Source: Thermodesulfovibrionia bacterium
GTDB taxonomy: Bacteria; Nitrospirota; Thermodesulfovibrionia; UBA6902
Direction: 5' to 3'
Assembly: GCA_947258735.1 (NCBI GenBank)
Contig: CAMYJJ010000208.1
Coordinates: 1-5,418 of the forward strand
DNA: 5,418 nt
Shown: positions 1-5,418 of the stretch, piece after piece
Layout of the letters: each line of letters starts with the position of its first letter
Numbering within the stretch: position 1 is the first letter of the stretch
Translations under genes and position numbers: made by a program
The notes under the pieces: model-generated
Seen by the model: only the letters and a program-made list of their open reading frames with translations
Told to the model about the DNA's origin: nothing
Database searches by the model: none

Positions 1-216
1 ACCAACGCTTCCATCAGATGCAACAGAAAGAACCATGTCACTGATTGAAAAGTATTCAATTGTTCCATCAGAGCTTTGTACCTTCATTGACACTGCACAG
101 TTACCGCTGTCATCGCACGTTATTATGCCGATATTACTGTCAAATTGAGCGCCGTCATCATCCCCGAAACTGGCAATTGCCCAGTTGCCCTCAAGGTCAG
201 CAGTCGAATAAGTCCT
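1..216 (-). repeat. C-terminal beta repeat, unit 3, cut by the window edge (residues 1495-1566 seen)
   Basis: It opens RTYSTADLEGNWAIASF, clearly matching the opening of unit 2 (KTYSNEDFSGNYYS). A Cys pair brackets the first D-G-turn (C1528, C1534), and it continues VASDGSVG at the edge. If it has the same length as unit 2, about 40 more residues lie outside the window; further units could follow. Confidence 0.65.
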
Positions 217-3200
217 GTCCCCTTTCTTCATTATGAGCATTGAATAGAAACGGTTTATATCATTTCCCGGGGCAGACGCGGCTACAGCCAGGTTTCCGCT
301 GCCCGAAATAGAGCCGCTGAACTGCCCGTCATTAAAGACGACTGACCCGTCGTCATTAACCAGATAAACACTGCTGCCTGAATAGGGCAGAACCGCTCCA
401 TCTCTATTGCCAGTCCCATTAGCAGAATAATTCCCCGAACCATCAGGAGTCAGTATGGAAGAATATGCCGAGTAATAATACGGGCCGTCAGCGTCATATT
501 CGTATTCAATAGAATAATAATTACCTGAGAAGTCCTCGTTGCTGTATGTCTTTGTATCGTCTATTTTTACACCAACTACTATCATCTGTGCATCAAGATC
601 ATCCGTCCAGTCCATAATAAACATGTTTCCATTGTCAGAAAGAATAAACTTGTGGACCTCTGTTCTGTCACTGAAAACTTCGGTAATCGTAGTACTTCCA
701 TCAGGATTTAGGTTTGTCGAATATGTAAAGTCTTCCACAATCGGGGCAGGACTGACCGTGCCGTTCTCATTTTCTACTTTAGTCTCGGTTGCTGTGCCGT
801 CACTTCTTAAAATTGATGTTCCAGTCACTGTTAACCAGGCTCCATCGTTAACATGTGCCAGATTTGCAAATCCCCATTTGCCGACAATGACGTCATCAGC
901 AATAAAGCTCTTCATTTCGATAAGCGCACCGAACTCCCCTGTGGATGTACGAAGGTCACCCTGAGCAACCAGTCCAATACCCTTTACGTAAACGGAAAAG
1001 CGTTTGAGTCCGCCGGGCAGAGTCTCATTTGCATTCGGCTCATATGATGCCGGGAAGCCAAGGGTGTTTATACCGAAGTTCAGAGGCACTACAGGCGTTC
1101 CAGGTTCAACAGCAAAAATCACAAGAGCGTCGGGGTATAATACTCCGGAAATGGTAACATCCCTTATGTCAACAAGCTTGGGGTCTTCTTGACCACTATG
1201 GGGTAAACCCGTATTTCTGTCCGTACAATCTGTTACAGGCTCGAAAATAATGATATCTCCATCTATCAACAGGCCGGGGTATATTGACGCTGGCGTATCA
1301 CAAACAAATGTTTCATTACCCCGTATTTGAACCTCCGTGCCGTCATTCGTTACATTATAGAACTCATCAAATGTGTCAGGGTTACCCATATTGGCATTTG
1401 GGAAAACACCTATCTTTATCGTCTCGGTGCCGTTAATTATCTCAGTACCGATGATCTTATTGATATATGTCATGCCTTCTTCACCGGGATCTCCCAGTCT
1501 TGTTTCGTACACACGAATTGATGAATCAACAGGGGAGTAATCGGAAAAAATAATCGGCGATGGAGGCACAGAGTCCGGAGTAAACACTATATAGTTAACA
1601 GACCTGTTCTCCAGATCAGCTACTCCGTCGCCATCCGTAGTATTGATATCTCGGGCCTCAGACCTTATATAGTAAGACTCCCCCTCAGCCATGACACCCG
1701 TCGGGATAGCTACGGCTGTAAGAGTGCTTTTCGGACTCTGATAAAGAATGTCCGTCCTTGAGAAATTAAAAACAGCAATTCTGTATTCGTCAGCTCCGGT
1801 AACGGGATCAAAAGAAATCGTCGGAGTCGTGCTGTTGTCAGACACTGCCAGGTTCTGAATAACGTCAAGCTGCGCAGGATTATCTATGGGCGCCGTATCC
1901 ATCTCGGCAATCCCACTCTGGTAATTCTCAACTGTTACGCGGTACGTGCCGCTCTGGCCGGTATACATTGGATGATTGTAGAATCCATCTTCACCGCCTA
2001 TTGAATAATTAAGATTATATATATTAGGATCTGTAACTGGATTTAAGTTAACTACTGTCGCAGATTGGATATTGCCGGGAACTCCGAGCGGGTCGTCAAC
2101 CACTGCTTTCAGATGGAGATACCACCCGTCAGGACGGCCACCGGGATGATTTGCAAAAGTTTCTGTGAATACATGAAACTTCGTGATTGAAACACTACTC
2201 TGCGATAATAGAAAATTTATATTTTCCGTATTTGTATTAATAGAGACAGAGACAGGCGTTGCCGAGCTCCAGTCATATGTATCATCGAAATACTCGCGAA
2301 TGTAACTTCCAAAACTATCTGCAGTTACACGATATTGATCTGATCCAAGACCCTGGATCAGGTAATTTCCTTCTGCGTCAGTATATGTGCCTCCACCCCA
2401 GCGTCCACTATGATAACTCTGAGCAGAAACCCATACATCGAAAACAGGCTGACCTGTGTCCCCCGCAGTGACTCTGCCTGAAATTGTGCCGCCTATGGAT
2501 AAGTCAATGTCAATGCCTCCGGTATCTGCGGATGAGAGAACCGCGACGGCAGTTACCGCCGGTTGAGTATACACATCATCATAGTACTCTCCCGCATAGA
2601 TGCCCGTCCCACTGGACATCACACGATAGTATCCTGGCGGTAAATCTGTTAATGTGTAATACCCGTTTCCATCCGTTAATGTACTCCGCTTCCAGTCATC
2701 AAATGTAAACTGGAATGTATGGGCCTGCACTGATATCCCCGAAGCAGGTATACCGTCGGCAGTTACTCTTCCGGAGATAGAACCCGTGGGCGGATTAAAA
2801 ATGCTGTTATAGAGGAAACTGGCCTCTGTAAAAGAATAATTGCTGACATTCGCAGTCTCGACTTCTGCAACTACGGTATAGTCATAAGTATCTCCTACTG
2901 ACAGTGGAGGGCCATTGTAATAAACATTTGTCCAGGATGGCCAGACATCATAGCTCTCCCACAACCTGTAGGGATCAGGAGAACCAGGATTAACTATATT
3001 ACGGCTGTTAAGATCAATAAAGTAATTATCTGCTTCAGGTATTCCAGCCCACAAGAAATTAATGGTGCCACCAGTTTCACCTTCCGGTTGTAAGTATGTG
3101 ACAAAATCCTCAACAAATCCTGTTATGGTTTTATCAAAAGAGCAAGCACTAAAGGCGTCACTTATGATTATTGTATAAGTTTGTGGATCGACAGGAGCAT

Positions 3201-4698
3201 TGGTTCCGAGAAAGGGATTATTTTCAGGCCACCATTCTCCTGCTGAAGGAATATATTCAAAATTCATAGTACCTGTTATTCCAGGTCCCGTTGCTGATAC
3301 AGATGTAAGTTCCTGGTAGTCATCTTCGACAAAAATACCGGCGTAATACCCATCACTCCAGTGCTCTGAAAATACTGTCGTCTCATCAAATTCATTGAAT
3401 AAGAGGCCCCAGTCTTCATGAGAAAAGTTGGGGAATATCCCGCTCCATGTGGGATCAGGAACTGAACAGGGTATGTCCGATACGAAGAACGGGAGATAGT
3501 CTCTTAACACAATCGGAAAATCAAAAAACTGTGTTAAATCTAATCGTATATAATCTCCTGTATTGTCTCTGAATCCCGGGTCTTCCGGTCTGATATCTTT
3601 TGCACCGGACATAGATTCCAGAATGTCTTCAAGTAATAAACGAAAAACCTCTTCAGTTGGCAGATCTATGGGATCAATTGAGATCATATCATCAAGTTGA
3701 GAGTCCGTTTCACTTCTGATAAAAGATGATGCCTCTAAGTAGAGGTTTATCGATTCCGTAAAAGCTGACTTGGCGAGGGCAAACTGTCCTGATCTTTCGA
3801 TGGTAAACAAGTCGGGAAAGTCGGTGAGGACCTGACTCAGCACTGAAGGAGTATCAAACTTGATCATATTAAAAATATCATCAATATCTACATCTTCGTT
3901 GTATGCTGTATGGGAATAGATCAAGCCCATCACAGCATAAAGAGATGACTTAAGAATGGCTATGTCACCATAATCCACTTCAATATCTCCAGGAACACCA
4001 AAAGCGCCGTAAGTTTTGCCGAATGTCTGGGGATTCAAAATGATTTGAAAACCAGAGTCAATTTTGGTCAGGTTACTCAAAGATCCTTCAATTTCAGGGA
4101 TTACATAGTTAAGTAAAAAATCCTGAATCTCACCGCCTGTTGGAACATCAGATGGAAGAACAACTTCACCAACTGTGTCTCTCTGATAATCCGCCGTCCA
4201 CTCATAAAGGCTTCGTCCCATAGGGCTTATATTAAGGCTGTCAAGTATCTCTTTAATGCTGTCCAACTCATTTGGATCAATACCGTCCTGGTTCAGTTCT
4301 ATGGAACTGAGCAGCCGTGTAACCGCATAAAAGAAATTTGCTTCCTGACTCTCTGAATTGATATCGACAGCTAATTCAAAAGCAGTGTTTGCAGAGACAA
4401 GCTCCATGTTTTCAAGAAGTGCTCTTCCCCTTGCAATCAAGTCGGATGCAGACATAAGGCCCGGGTGAAGCAGATCGTCTGCAGGGTTAGTGCCTGCGCT
4501 ATATTCCTCAAAGTTTGTATAGCCGTCATTATCCAGATGACCGCCGGCATCAGTAGCATCGTTAATATTCAGTCCATACAGGGCCTCCCATGCATCAGGC
4601 ATGAAATCGCCGTCAGTATCTATGATCTGCGCAAAGCTTGGGGTAAACATTGTTATGAGAGCGATGAAAAACACTACCAGTAGTATTTTCTTATTCAT
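1..4698 (-). CDS. Giant exported multidomain protein with calcium-loop, carboxypeptidase-regulatory and FN3-like domains (C-terminus beyond window)
   Basis: The frame is open from an ATG at 4698-4696 to the window edge: 1566 residues, roughly 170 kDa, with no internal stop in a codon-by-codon reading. The start is supported by a signal peptide beginning at residue 1 and by a purine-rich ribosome binding site 9 bases upstream. Domain order is: signal peptide 1-23; Asp-rich calcium loops 27-72; helical TPR-like region 87-425; FN3-like 527-630; two carboxypeptidase-regulatory-like repeats 639-833; Ig-like 834-936; FN3-like 941-1041; unassigned beta-rich 1047-1262; three C-terminal beta repeats from 1263. 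The protein is rich in Asp, Gly, Ser, Thr and Tyr and poor in Cys (six residues). No catalytic motif was recognised. By architecture it is probably secreted or displayed on the cell surface as an adhesin or structural protein, but that role is inferred. The missing C-terminus would show any anchor or sorting signal. It lies 2 bases after lptC and is probably co-transcribed with it. Confidence 0.93.
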   Translation of the reverse strand, partial: MNKKILLVVFFIALITMFTPSFAQIIDTDGDFMPDAWEALYGLNINDATDAGGHLDNDGYTNFEEYSAGTNPADDLLHPGLMSASDLIARGRALLENMELVSANTAFELAVDINSESQEANFFYAVTRLLSSIELNQDGIDPNELDSIKEILDSLNISPMGRSLYEWTADYQRDTVGEVVLPSDVPTGGEIQDFLLNYVIPEIEGSLSNLTKIDSGFQIILNPQTFGKTYGAFGVPGDIEVDYGDIAILKSSLYAVMGLIYSHTAYNEDVDIDDIFNMIKFDTPSVLSQVLTDFPDLFTIERSGQFALAKSAFTESINLYLEASSFIRSETDSQLDDMISIDPIDLPTEEVFRLLLEDILESMSGAKDIRPEDPGFRDNTGDYIRLDLTQFFDFPIVLRDYLPFFVSDIPCSVPDPTWSGIFPNFSHEDWGLLFNEFDETTVFSEHWSDGYYAGIFVEDDYQELTSVSATGPGITGTMNFEYIPSAGEWWPENNPFLGTNAPVDPQTYTIIISDAFSACSFDKTITGFVEDFVTYLQPEGETGGTINFLWAGIPEADNYFIDLNSRNIVNPGSPDPYRLWESYDVWPSWTNVYYNGPPLSVGDTYDYTVVAEVETANVSNYSFTEASFLYNSIFNPPTGSISGRVTADGIPASGISVQAHTFQFTFDDWKRSTLTDGNGYYTLTDLPPGYYRVMSSGTGIYAGEYYDDVYTQPAVTAVAVLSSADTGGIDIDLSIGGTISGRVTAGDTGQPVFDVWVSAQSYHSGRWGGGTYTDAEGNYLIQGLGSDQYRVTADSFGSYIREYFDDTYDWSSATPVSVSINTNTENINFLLSQSSVSITKFHVFTETFANHPGGRPDGWYLHLKAVVDDPLGVPGNIQSATVVNLNPVTDPNIYNLNYSIGGEDGFYNHPMYTGQSGTYRVTVENYQSGIAEMDTAPIDNPAQLDVIQNLAVSDNSTTPTISFDPVTGADEYRIAVFNFSRTDILYQSPKSTLTAVAIPTGVMAEGESYYIRSEARDINTTDGDGVADLENRSVNYIVFTPDSVPPSPIIFSDYSPVDSSIRVYETRLGDPGEEGMTYINKIIGTEIINGTETIKIGVFPNANMGNPDTFDEFYNVTNDGTEVQIRGNETFVCDTPASIYPGLLIDGDIIIFEPVTDCTDRNTGLPHSGQEDPKLVDIRDVTISGVLYPDALVIFAVEPGTPVVPLNFGINTLGFPASYEPNANETLPGGLKRFSVYVKGIGLVAQGDLRTSTGEFGALIEMKSFIADDVIVGKWGFANLAHVNDGAWLTVTGTSILRSDGTATETKVENENGTVSPAPIVEDFTYSTNLNPDGSTTITEVFSDRTEVHKFILSDNGNMFIMDWTDDLDAQMIVVGVKIDDTKTYSNEDFSGNYYSIEYEYDADGPYYYSAYSSILTPDGSGNYSANGTGNRDGAVLPYSGSSVYLVNDDGSVVFNDGQFSGSISGSGNLAVAASAPGNDINRFYSMLIMKKGDRTYSTADLEGNWAIASFGDDDGAQFDSNIGIITCDDSGNCAVSMKVQSSDGTIEYFSISDMVLSVASDGSVG
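217..552 (-). repeat. C-terminal beta repeat, unit 2 (residues 1383-1494)
   Basis: The complete unit of 112 residues opens KTYSNEDFSGNYYS, has SSILTPDGSGNYSA, then NDDGSVVF, DGQFSGSISGSGNLAV, and closes RFYSMLIMKKGD. Residues 1394-1412 contain eight tyrosines. The overall pattern is a series of short strands with D-G and G-S-G turns, like the repeated beta domains seen at the C-terminus of large exported proteins in several anaerobic Gram-negatives. Confidence 0.65.
556..912 (-). repeat. C-terminal beta repeat, unit 1 (residues 1263-1381)
   Basis: This is the most diverged of three tandem units. It opens KSFIADDVIVGKWGF, has TSILRSDGTATET in the middle and NPDGSTTI, then ILSDNGNMFI, and closes AQMIVVGVKIDD. 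These positions align with the opening ([KR]-[TS]-[YF]...G-[KN]-[WY]), the S-I-L-x-x-D-G turn, the N-x-D-G-S turn and the closing strand of unit 2. Confidence 0.6.
913..1560 (-). other. Unassigned beta-rich region (residues 1047-1262)
   Basis: I do not recognise a named domain. The region has a strand-turn pattern around INKIIGTEIINGTETIKIGV (1076-1094), a pair of cysteines (1133 and 1158) flanking a short strand pair, the segment LVDIRDVTISGVLYPDALVI (1156-1174 region), and VYVKGIGLVAQGDL (1236-1249). The last pattern, 'Y.KGIGLV...', resembles the closing strand of periplasmic or lipoprotein beta domains in other bacteria, but I would not assign a family from it. Confidence 0.35.
1576..1878 (-). 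other. FN3-like domain B with embedded Asp-rich loop (residues 941-1041)
   Basis: The domain opens PAQLDVIQNLAVSD, has PTISFDPVTGADEYRIAVFN (959-978; the 'F.PV.GA..Y.I.V' signature of FN3 strands B-C), and later GESYYIRSEARD (1006-1017). A loop with DGDGVADLEN (1022-1031) interrupts the last strands before VNYIVFTP. The loop resembles a single calcium-binding loop. Confidence 0.6.
1891..2199 (-). other. Ig-like beta-rich segment (residues 834-936)
   Basis: The segment alternates predicted beta strands and turns, with WYLHLKAVVDDPLG (858-871), a middle strand around IYNLNYSIGG, and a closing GTYRVTVENYQSG (937 side boundary approximate). The 'Y-x-V-x-V-x' closing strand after a Gly-rich turn is typical of bacterial Ig-like modules. 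Assignment rests on pattern only. Confidence 0.4.
2200..2490 (-). repeat. Carboxypeptidase-regulatory-like repeat 2 (residues 737-833)
   Basis: This is the second copy, the same length as the first (97 residues) and separated from it by one glycine. It begins GTISGRVTAGDTGQPVFDVW, has TDAEGNYLIQGLGSDQYRV (773-791) and REYFDD aligned with GEYYDD of copy 1, and ends INFLLSQ. The copies are diverged at the DNA level, so this is an old duplication and not a recent tandem expansion. Confidence 0.8.
2494..2784 (-). repeat. Carboxypeptidase-regulatory-like repeat 1 (residues 639-735)
   Basis: The repeat begins GSISGRVTADGIPASGISV, continues with TDGNGYYTLTDLPPGYYRV (676-692) and an AGEYYDD motif, and ends IDIDLSI. 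This is the typical prealbumin-like fold of carboxypeptidase-regulatory-like domains in exported bacterial proteins: G-x-[IV]-x-G-x-V, then TDxxGxYxxxxLPxGxYxV. It serves as a structural spacer or carbohydrate-binding module in other proteins; no enzymatic residues are expected. Confidence 0.8.
2809..3120 (-). other. FN3-like beta-sandwich domain A (residues about 527-630)
   Basis: The segment has the strand pattern of a fibronectin type III-like domain: a Trp-containing strand (INFLWAGIPEADNYFIDL, 546-563), in which 'W...P.A..Y.I' is the typical B-C strand signature, and a later strand SVGDTYDYTVVAEVE (600-614), corresponding to the F-G strands. It directly precedes the carboxypeptidase-regulatory-like repeats. 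Boundaries are approximate. Confidence 0.5.
3424..4440 (-). other. Helical region with TPR-like start (residues 87-425)
   Basis: Residues 87-130 resemble a TPR-type helix pair: a helix around ARGRALLENM, then AFELAVDINSESQEANFFYAV, with the small/large residue spacing of a TPR unit. Several predicted amphipathic helices follow (147-166, 188-206, 245-265, 303-330, 346-365). The region ends with a Phe/Pro-rich segment (about 390-406) and PDPTWSGIFPNF (414-425). I recall similar 'DPT[FW]xGI[FL]P' endings after helical segments in other large exported bacterial proteins, but I cannot name the family. A peptide-binding or scaffolding role is possible and unproven. Confidence 0.5.
4483..4620 (-). 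other. Aspartate-rich calcium-loop motif at the mature N-terminus (residues 27-72)
   Basis: The segment starts DTDGDFMPDAWE (27-38), continues with YGLN, then DNDGYTNFEEY (56-66) and AGTNP. It matches the recurrent bacterial thrombospondin-type-3-like or EF-hand-like module, usually 'DxDGDGMPDxWE...YGLN...DxDGxTNxxEYxxGTxP'. Asp27, 29, 31 and 35 and Glu38 form the first loop; Asp56, Asp58, Asn62 and Glu64/65 form the second. Phe32 sits where a glycine is usual. The module is found near the N-terminus of many exported bacterial proteins and is thought to bind calcium. Confidence 0.8.
4630..4698 (-). other. Sec signal peptide of the giant protein (residues 1-23)
   Basis: The peptide has a short basic N-region (MNKK), a hydrophobic core of Leu, Val, Phe and Ile (residues 5-18), and a TPSFA|Q cleavage region with small or neutral residues at -3 and -1. 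No cysteine follows the cleavage site, so this is a signal peptidase I type signal and not a lipoprotein signal. The mature protein should start at Gln24. Confidence 0.85.
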
Positions 4699-4700
4699 GG

Positions 4701-5321
4701 TTATATGTCTCTCTTTCTAAGTAACTCTATAGTTTTAGTCCCTAATTGAATTGAATCTAATTTCATATCAGTCGTATATCCTTCGCCCATCTTTTGTAAG
4801 CCATCACTTGATGTAAACATGAATTCATCATCAGTTTTAAGTATTTTTTTCTTATAATCTAGAAACAAAGTATTGGTATTCAATGTTCTGCCGTCGCTTG
4901 CAGATAACTTCACATTCCCCTCAAAAAGCAACTCCCGTGTTCCCAGAAAGAGCGTTGAACGATCACTGCTAATCGTAGCAACTTCATGGTTGTCTTCATA
5001 AATATTGACTGTTATGCCTTCAATCTCTGCAATTTTTTGAAATGCTAGACGTAAAAAGCCTACTTTTTTATTTCTGATATAAGCTTTTTGTGCAATTACC
5101 TTATATCCGGTACCATTGTTATTTAATTCAGACAGAGCAAAACCTTTTATGGACGCAAAAGATCTTTTACCGGAATCCGTCATGTCTCCGTCGAAGCTGC
5201 TTTTATTTTCTTTTCCATCATGTGTAGTATTTTTTTCGTATAGAAAGATAAGTGACAAAAGAATTGTTAAAGCAGCTACTGAGAATAAAATTAATCTTCC
5301 ACGTGCATTATTAATGAACAT
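4701..5321 (-). CDS. lptC: LptC-family LPS export ABC transporter periplasmic protein
   Basis: LptC is a bitopic inner-membrane protein. It takes lipopolysaccharide from the LptB2FG ABC transporter and passes it along the periplasmic Lpt bridge to LptA. The 206-residue product has a short N-terminal cytoplasmic stretch with two arginines, one membrane helix (residues about 10-28), a polar linker (about 29-54), and a beta-rich periplasmic domain (about 55-200). Family-like signatures are the FEGNVKL strand at 133-139, followed by DGRTLNT (143-149), and the C-terminal GEGYTTDMKLDSIQL segment at 179-193, which matches the typical 'G-x-G-[FY]-x-x-D' ending of LptC proteins. Length is close to E. 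coli LptC (191 residues). I chose the ATG at 5321 over the GTG at 5324, because the GAGAAGG ribosome binding site is 4 bases from the ATG and only 1 base from the GTG. The gene is more AT-rich than its downstream neighbour. No lptA follows; the giant exported protein begins 2 bases after the stop. Confidence 0.88.
   Translation of the reverse strand: MFINNARGRLILFSVAALTILLSLIFLYEKNTTHDGKENKSSFDGDMTDSGKRSFASIKGFALSELNNNGTGYKVIAQKAYIRNKKVGFLRLAFQKIAEIEGITVNIYEDNHEVATISSDRSTLFLGTRELLFEGNVKLSASDGRTLNTNTLFLDYKKKILKTDDEFMFTSSDGLQKMGEGYTTDMKLDSIQLGTKTIELLRKRDI
4708..4715 (-). promoter_or_regulatory. Ribosome binding site of the giant exported protein, inside the lptC 3' end
   Basis: AAGAGAGA on the minus strand lies 9 bases before the ATG at 4698. 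It is a moderate Shine-Dalgarno match made of the final lptC codons. With the lptC stop only 2 bases from the next start, translation of the two genes is probably coupled. Confidence 0.5.
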
Positions 5322-5418
5322 CACACCTTCTCTTTTTCTTGTGAATATTTTTTATGGAAAAAGTAGTATTGATATTTGATGGGTATAAGATGATTAGTTT
5401 ATTGCGATGGAGCCCAAT
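5322..5418 (-). other. AT-rich region upstream of lptC; possible end of an upstream gene
   Basis: On the minus strand, two frames entering at the window edge stop early, at 5394-5396 and 5399-5401. Either could be the tail of an upstream gene. The third frame stays open until a TAA at 5311-5313, inside lptC, and would encode a Lys/Arg-rich tail overlapping the lptC ribosome binding site. There are too few residues to choose between them or name a family. The sequence from about 5333 to 5395 is very AT-rich, as expected of an intergenic leader, but I see no well-spaced -35/-10 promoter pair and no terminator hairpin. Confidence 0.4.
5326..5332 (-). promoter_or_regulatory. Ribosome binding site of lptC
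   Basis: GAGAAGG on the minus strand lies 4 bases before the ATG at 5321. The spacing is short but workable, whereas the in-frame GTG directly before that ATG would leave only 1 base. This site therefore decides the start in favour of the ATG. Confidence 0.6.

Noticed and set aside
539..964. Plus-strand open frame of 141 codons, and other short plus-strand open frames between 45 and 4683
   Set aside because: All lie opposite the continuous minus-strand frame, whose translation shows clear domains. The plus-strand products are low-complexity or Cys/His-rich and show no family features or good ribosome binding sites.
4630..4698. Lipoprotein signal for the giant protein
   Set aside because: There is no cysteine near the cleavage site; the SFA|Q site fits signal peptidase I.
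4845..5240. Two runs of seven A (minus strand) in lptC, near 4846-4852 and 5229-5236, considered as slippage or phase-variation sites
   Set aside because: Runs of this length are expected in an AT-rich gene. The first is not in the frame of a canonical -1 slippery heptamer, and the second gives only a weak one with no obvious downstream stem.
5116..5379. Plus-strand open frame of 87 codons overlapping the start of lptC
   Set aside because: It is the complement of the lptC N-terminal region, where the minus-strand product has a membrane helix and an LptC domain. The plus-strand product resembles nothing known to me.
5311..5418. Minus-strand frame entering at the window edge and stopping inside lptC (35 codons)
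   Set aside because: It overlaps the lptC ribosome binding site and crosses very AT-rich sequence, and its product is Lys/Arg-rich with no recognisable features. The other two frames stop earlier and are equally possible ends of an upstream gene.

Overview
The window comes from a diderm (Gram-negative) bacterium. One gene encodes an LptC-type lipopolysaccharide-export protein, and the other encodes a very large exported protein with an Sec signal peptide. Base composition is moderate, and the LptC gene is visibly more AT-rich than its neighbour. The domain set of the large protein (calcium-loop motif, helical repeat-like region, carboxypeptidase-regulatory repeats, FN3-like domains) is of a type common in Desulfobacterota and similar environmental lineages. 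That assignment is an impression, not a proof.

Layout: everything is on the minus strand, so transcription runs from high to low coordinates. The stretch 5418-5322 is a short AT-rich region upstream of lptC, with perhaps the last few codons of an upstream gene. lptC occupies 5321-4701. After only 2 bases, a giant reading frame starts at 4698 and runs without a stop to base 1, giving 1566 codons with the C-terminus outside the window. I translated this frame codon by codon and found no stop or frameshift.

The giant protein, in order from its N-terminus: signal peptide (residues 1-23); aspartate-rich calcium-loop motif (27-72); mostly helical region beginning with a TPR-like pair (about 87-425); beta-rich linker and a first FN3-like domain (about 426-630); two 97-residue carboxypeptidase-regulatory-like repeats (639-735 and 737-833); an Ig-like domain (834-936); a second FN3-like domain (941-1041); an unassigned beta-rich region (about 1047-1262); and three divergent C-terminal repeats of about 112-119 residues (1263-1381, 1383-1494, 1495 onward). 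The six cysteines fall into three pairs, as expected for a disulfide-containing exported protein.

The two genes look translationally linked. The ribosome binding site of the giant gene lies inside the end of lptC. In most genomes the gene after lptC is lptA. Here that place is taken by a putative surface or secreted protein, which is the most unusual feature of the window. No RNA genes, mobile elements, CRISPR arrays or convincing terminators were seen, and no gene is supported on the plus strand.
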